This document shows, in pieces, positions 5,779-5,781 of a DNA stretch of 5,781 bases. The DNA is from Actinomycetota bacterium (GTDB lineage Bacteria > Actinomycetota > Thermoleophilia > Gaiellales > Gaiellaceae). A model generated the notes under the pieces. The model saw only the letters and a list, made by a program, of their open reading frames with translations. It did no database searches and was not told the DNA's origin. Position 1 is the first letter of the stretch. Every line of letters begins with the position of its first letter. The stretch spans positions 1-5,781 of the forward strand of contig VAXY01000148.1 in the NCBI GenBank assembly GCA_005885085.1, in the 5' to 3' direction. The position numbers and the translations under genes were made by a program.

Positions 5779-5781
5779 TTC

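Overview
This is a GC-rich window with long open frames, GTG starts and 4-base GTGA gene overlaps. It encodes extracellular proteins built from modules (Ig-like WxRC...NC repeat, PPC domain) that are familiar from soil Actinobacteria, especially the Thermoleophilia (Solirubrobacterales/Gaiellales). That placement is an inference from style and domain content; no phylogenetic marker beyond one tRNA is present.

Layout. Positions 2-265 (+) are the 3' end of a secreted-protein gene. Its stop overlaps the GTG start of an S8 subtilisin-like protease (262-1715, +) with a signal peptide, complete catalytic residues and a C-terminal PPC domain. The protease is broken by a one-base frameshift inside the catalytic-His motif near 562-570. 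Converging on it, with 14 bp of antisense overlap, is a minus-strand nucleotide-sugar operon read in the order 4608 to 1702: a UDP-sugar 6-dehydrogenase of WbpA type, a Gfo/Idh/MocA oxidoreductase of WbpB/WlbA type, and a left-handed beta-helix acyltransferase of WbpD/WlbB type. A tRNA-Lys(CTT) gene (4659-4731, +) is divergent from this operon. A strong 12-bp hairpin (4768-4795) separates the tRNA from a minus-strand gene for a secreted Ig-like protein (4805-5752).

How the genes work together. The three sugar genes match three of the four steps of the known route from UDP-GlcNAc to UDP-2,3-diacetamido-2,3-dideoxyglucuronic acid: C6 oxidation, C3 oxidation and 3-N-acetylation. The aminotransferase (WbpE) that should act between oxidation and acetylation is not here. 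The product would be a surface polysaccharide or glycan precursor. The flanking genes encode secreted proteins, and the first fragment and the last gene appear to share the same C-terminal beta module.

I see no mobile element, CRISPR array or clear new system. The most interesting unexplained structures are two minus-strand RNA hairpins over translation starts. One buries the AUG of the acyltransferase and is preceded by a possible 11-codon leader ORF. The other pairs an anti-SD with the SD of the Ig-like gene. The protease frameshift also deserves checking.
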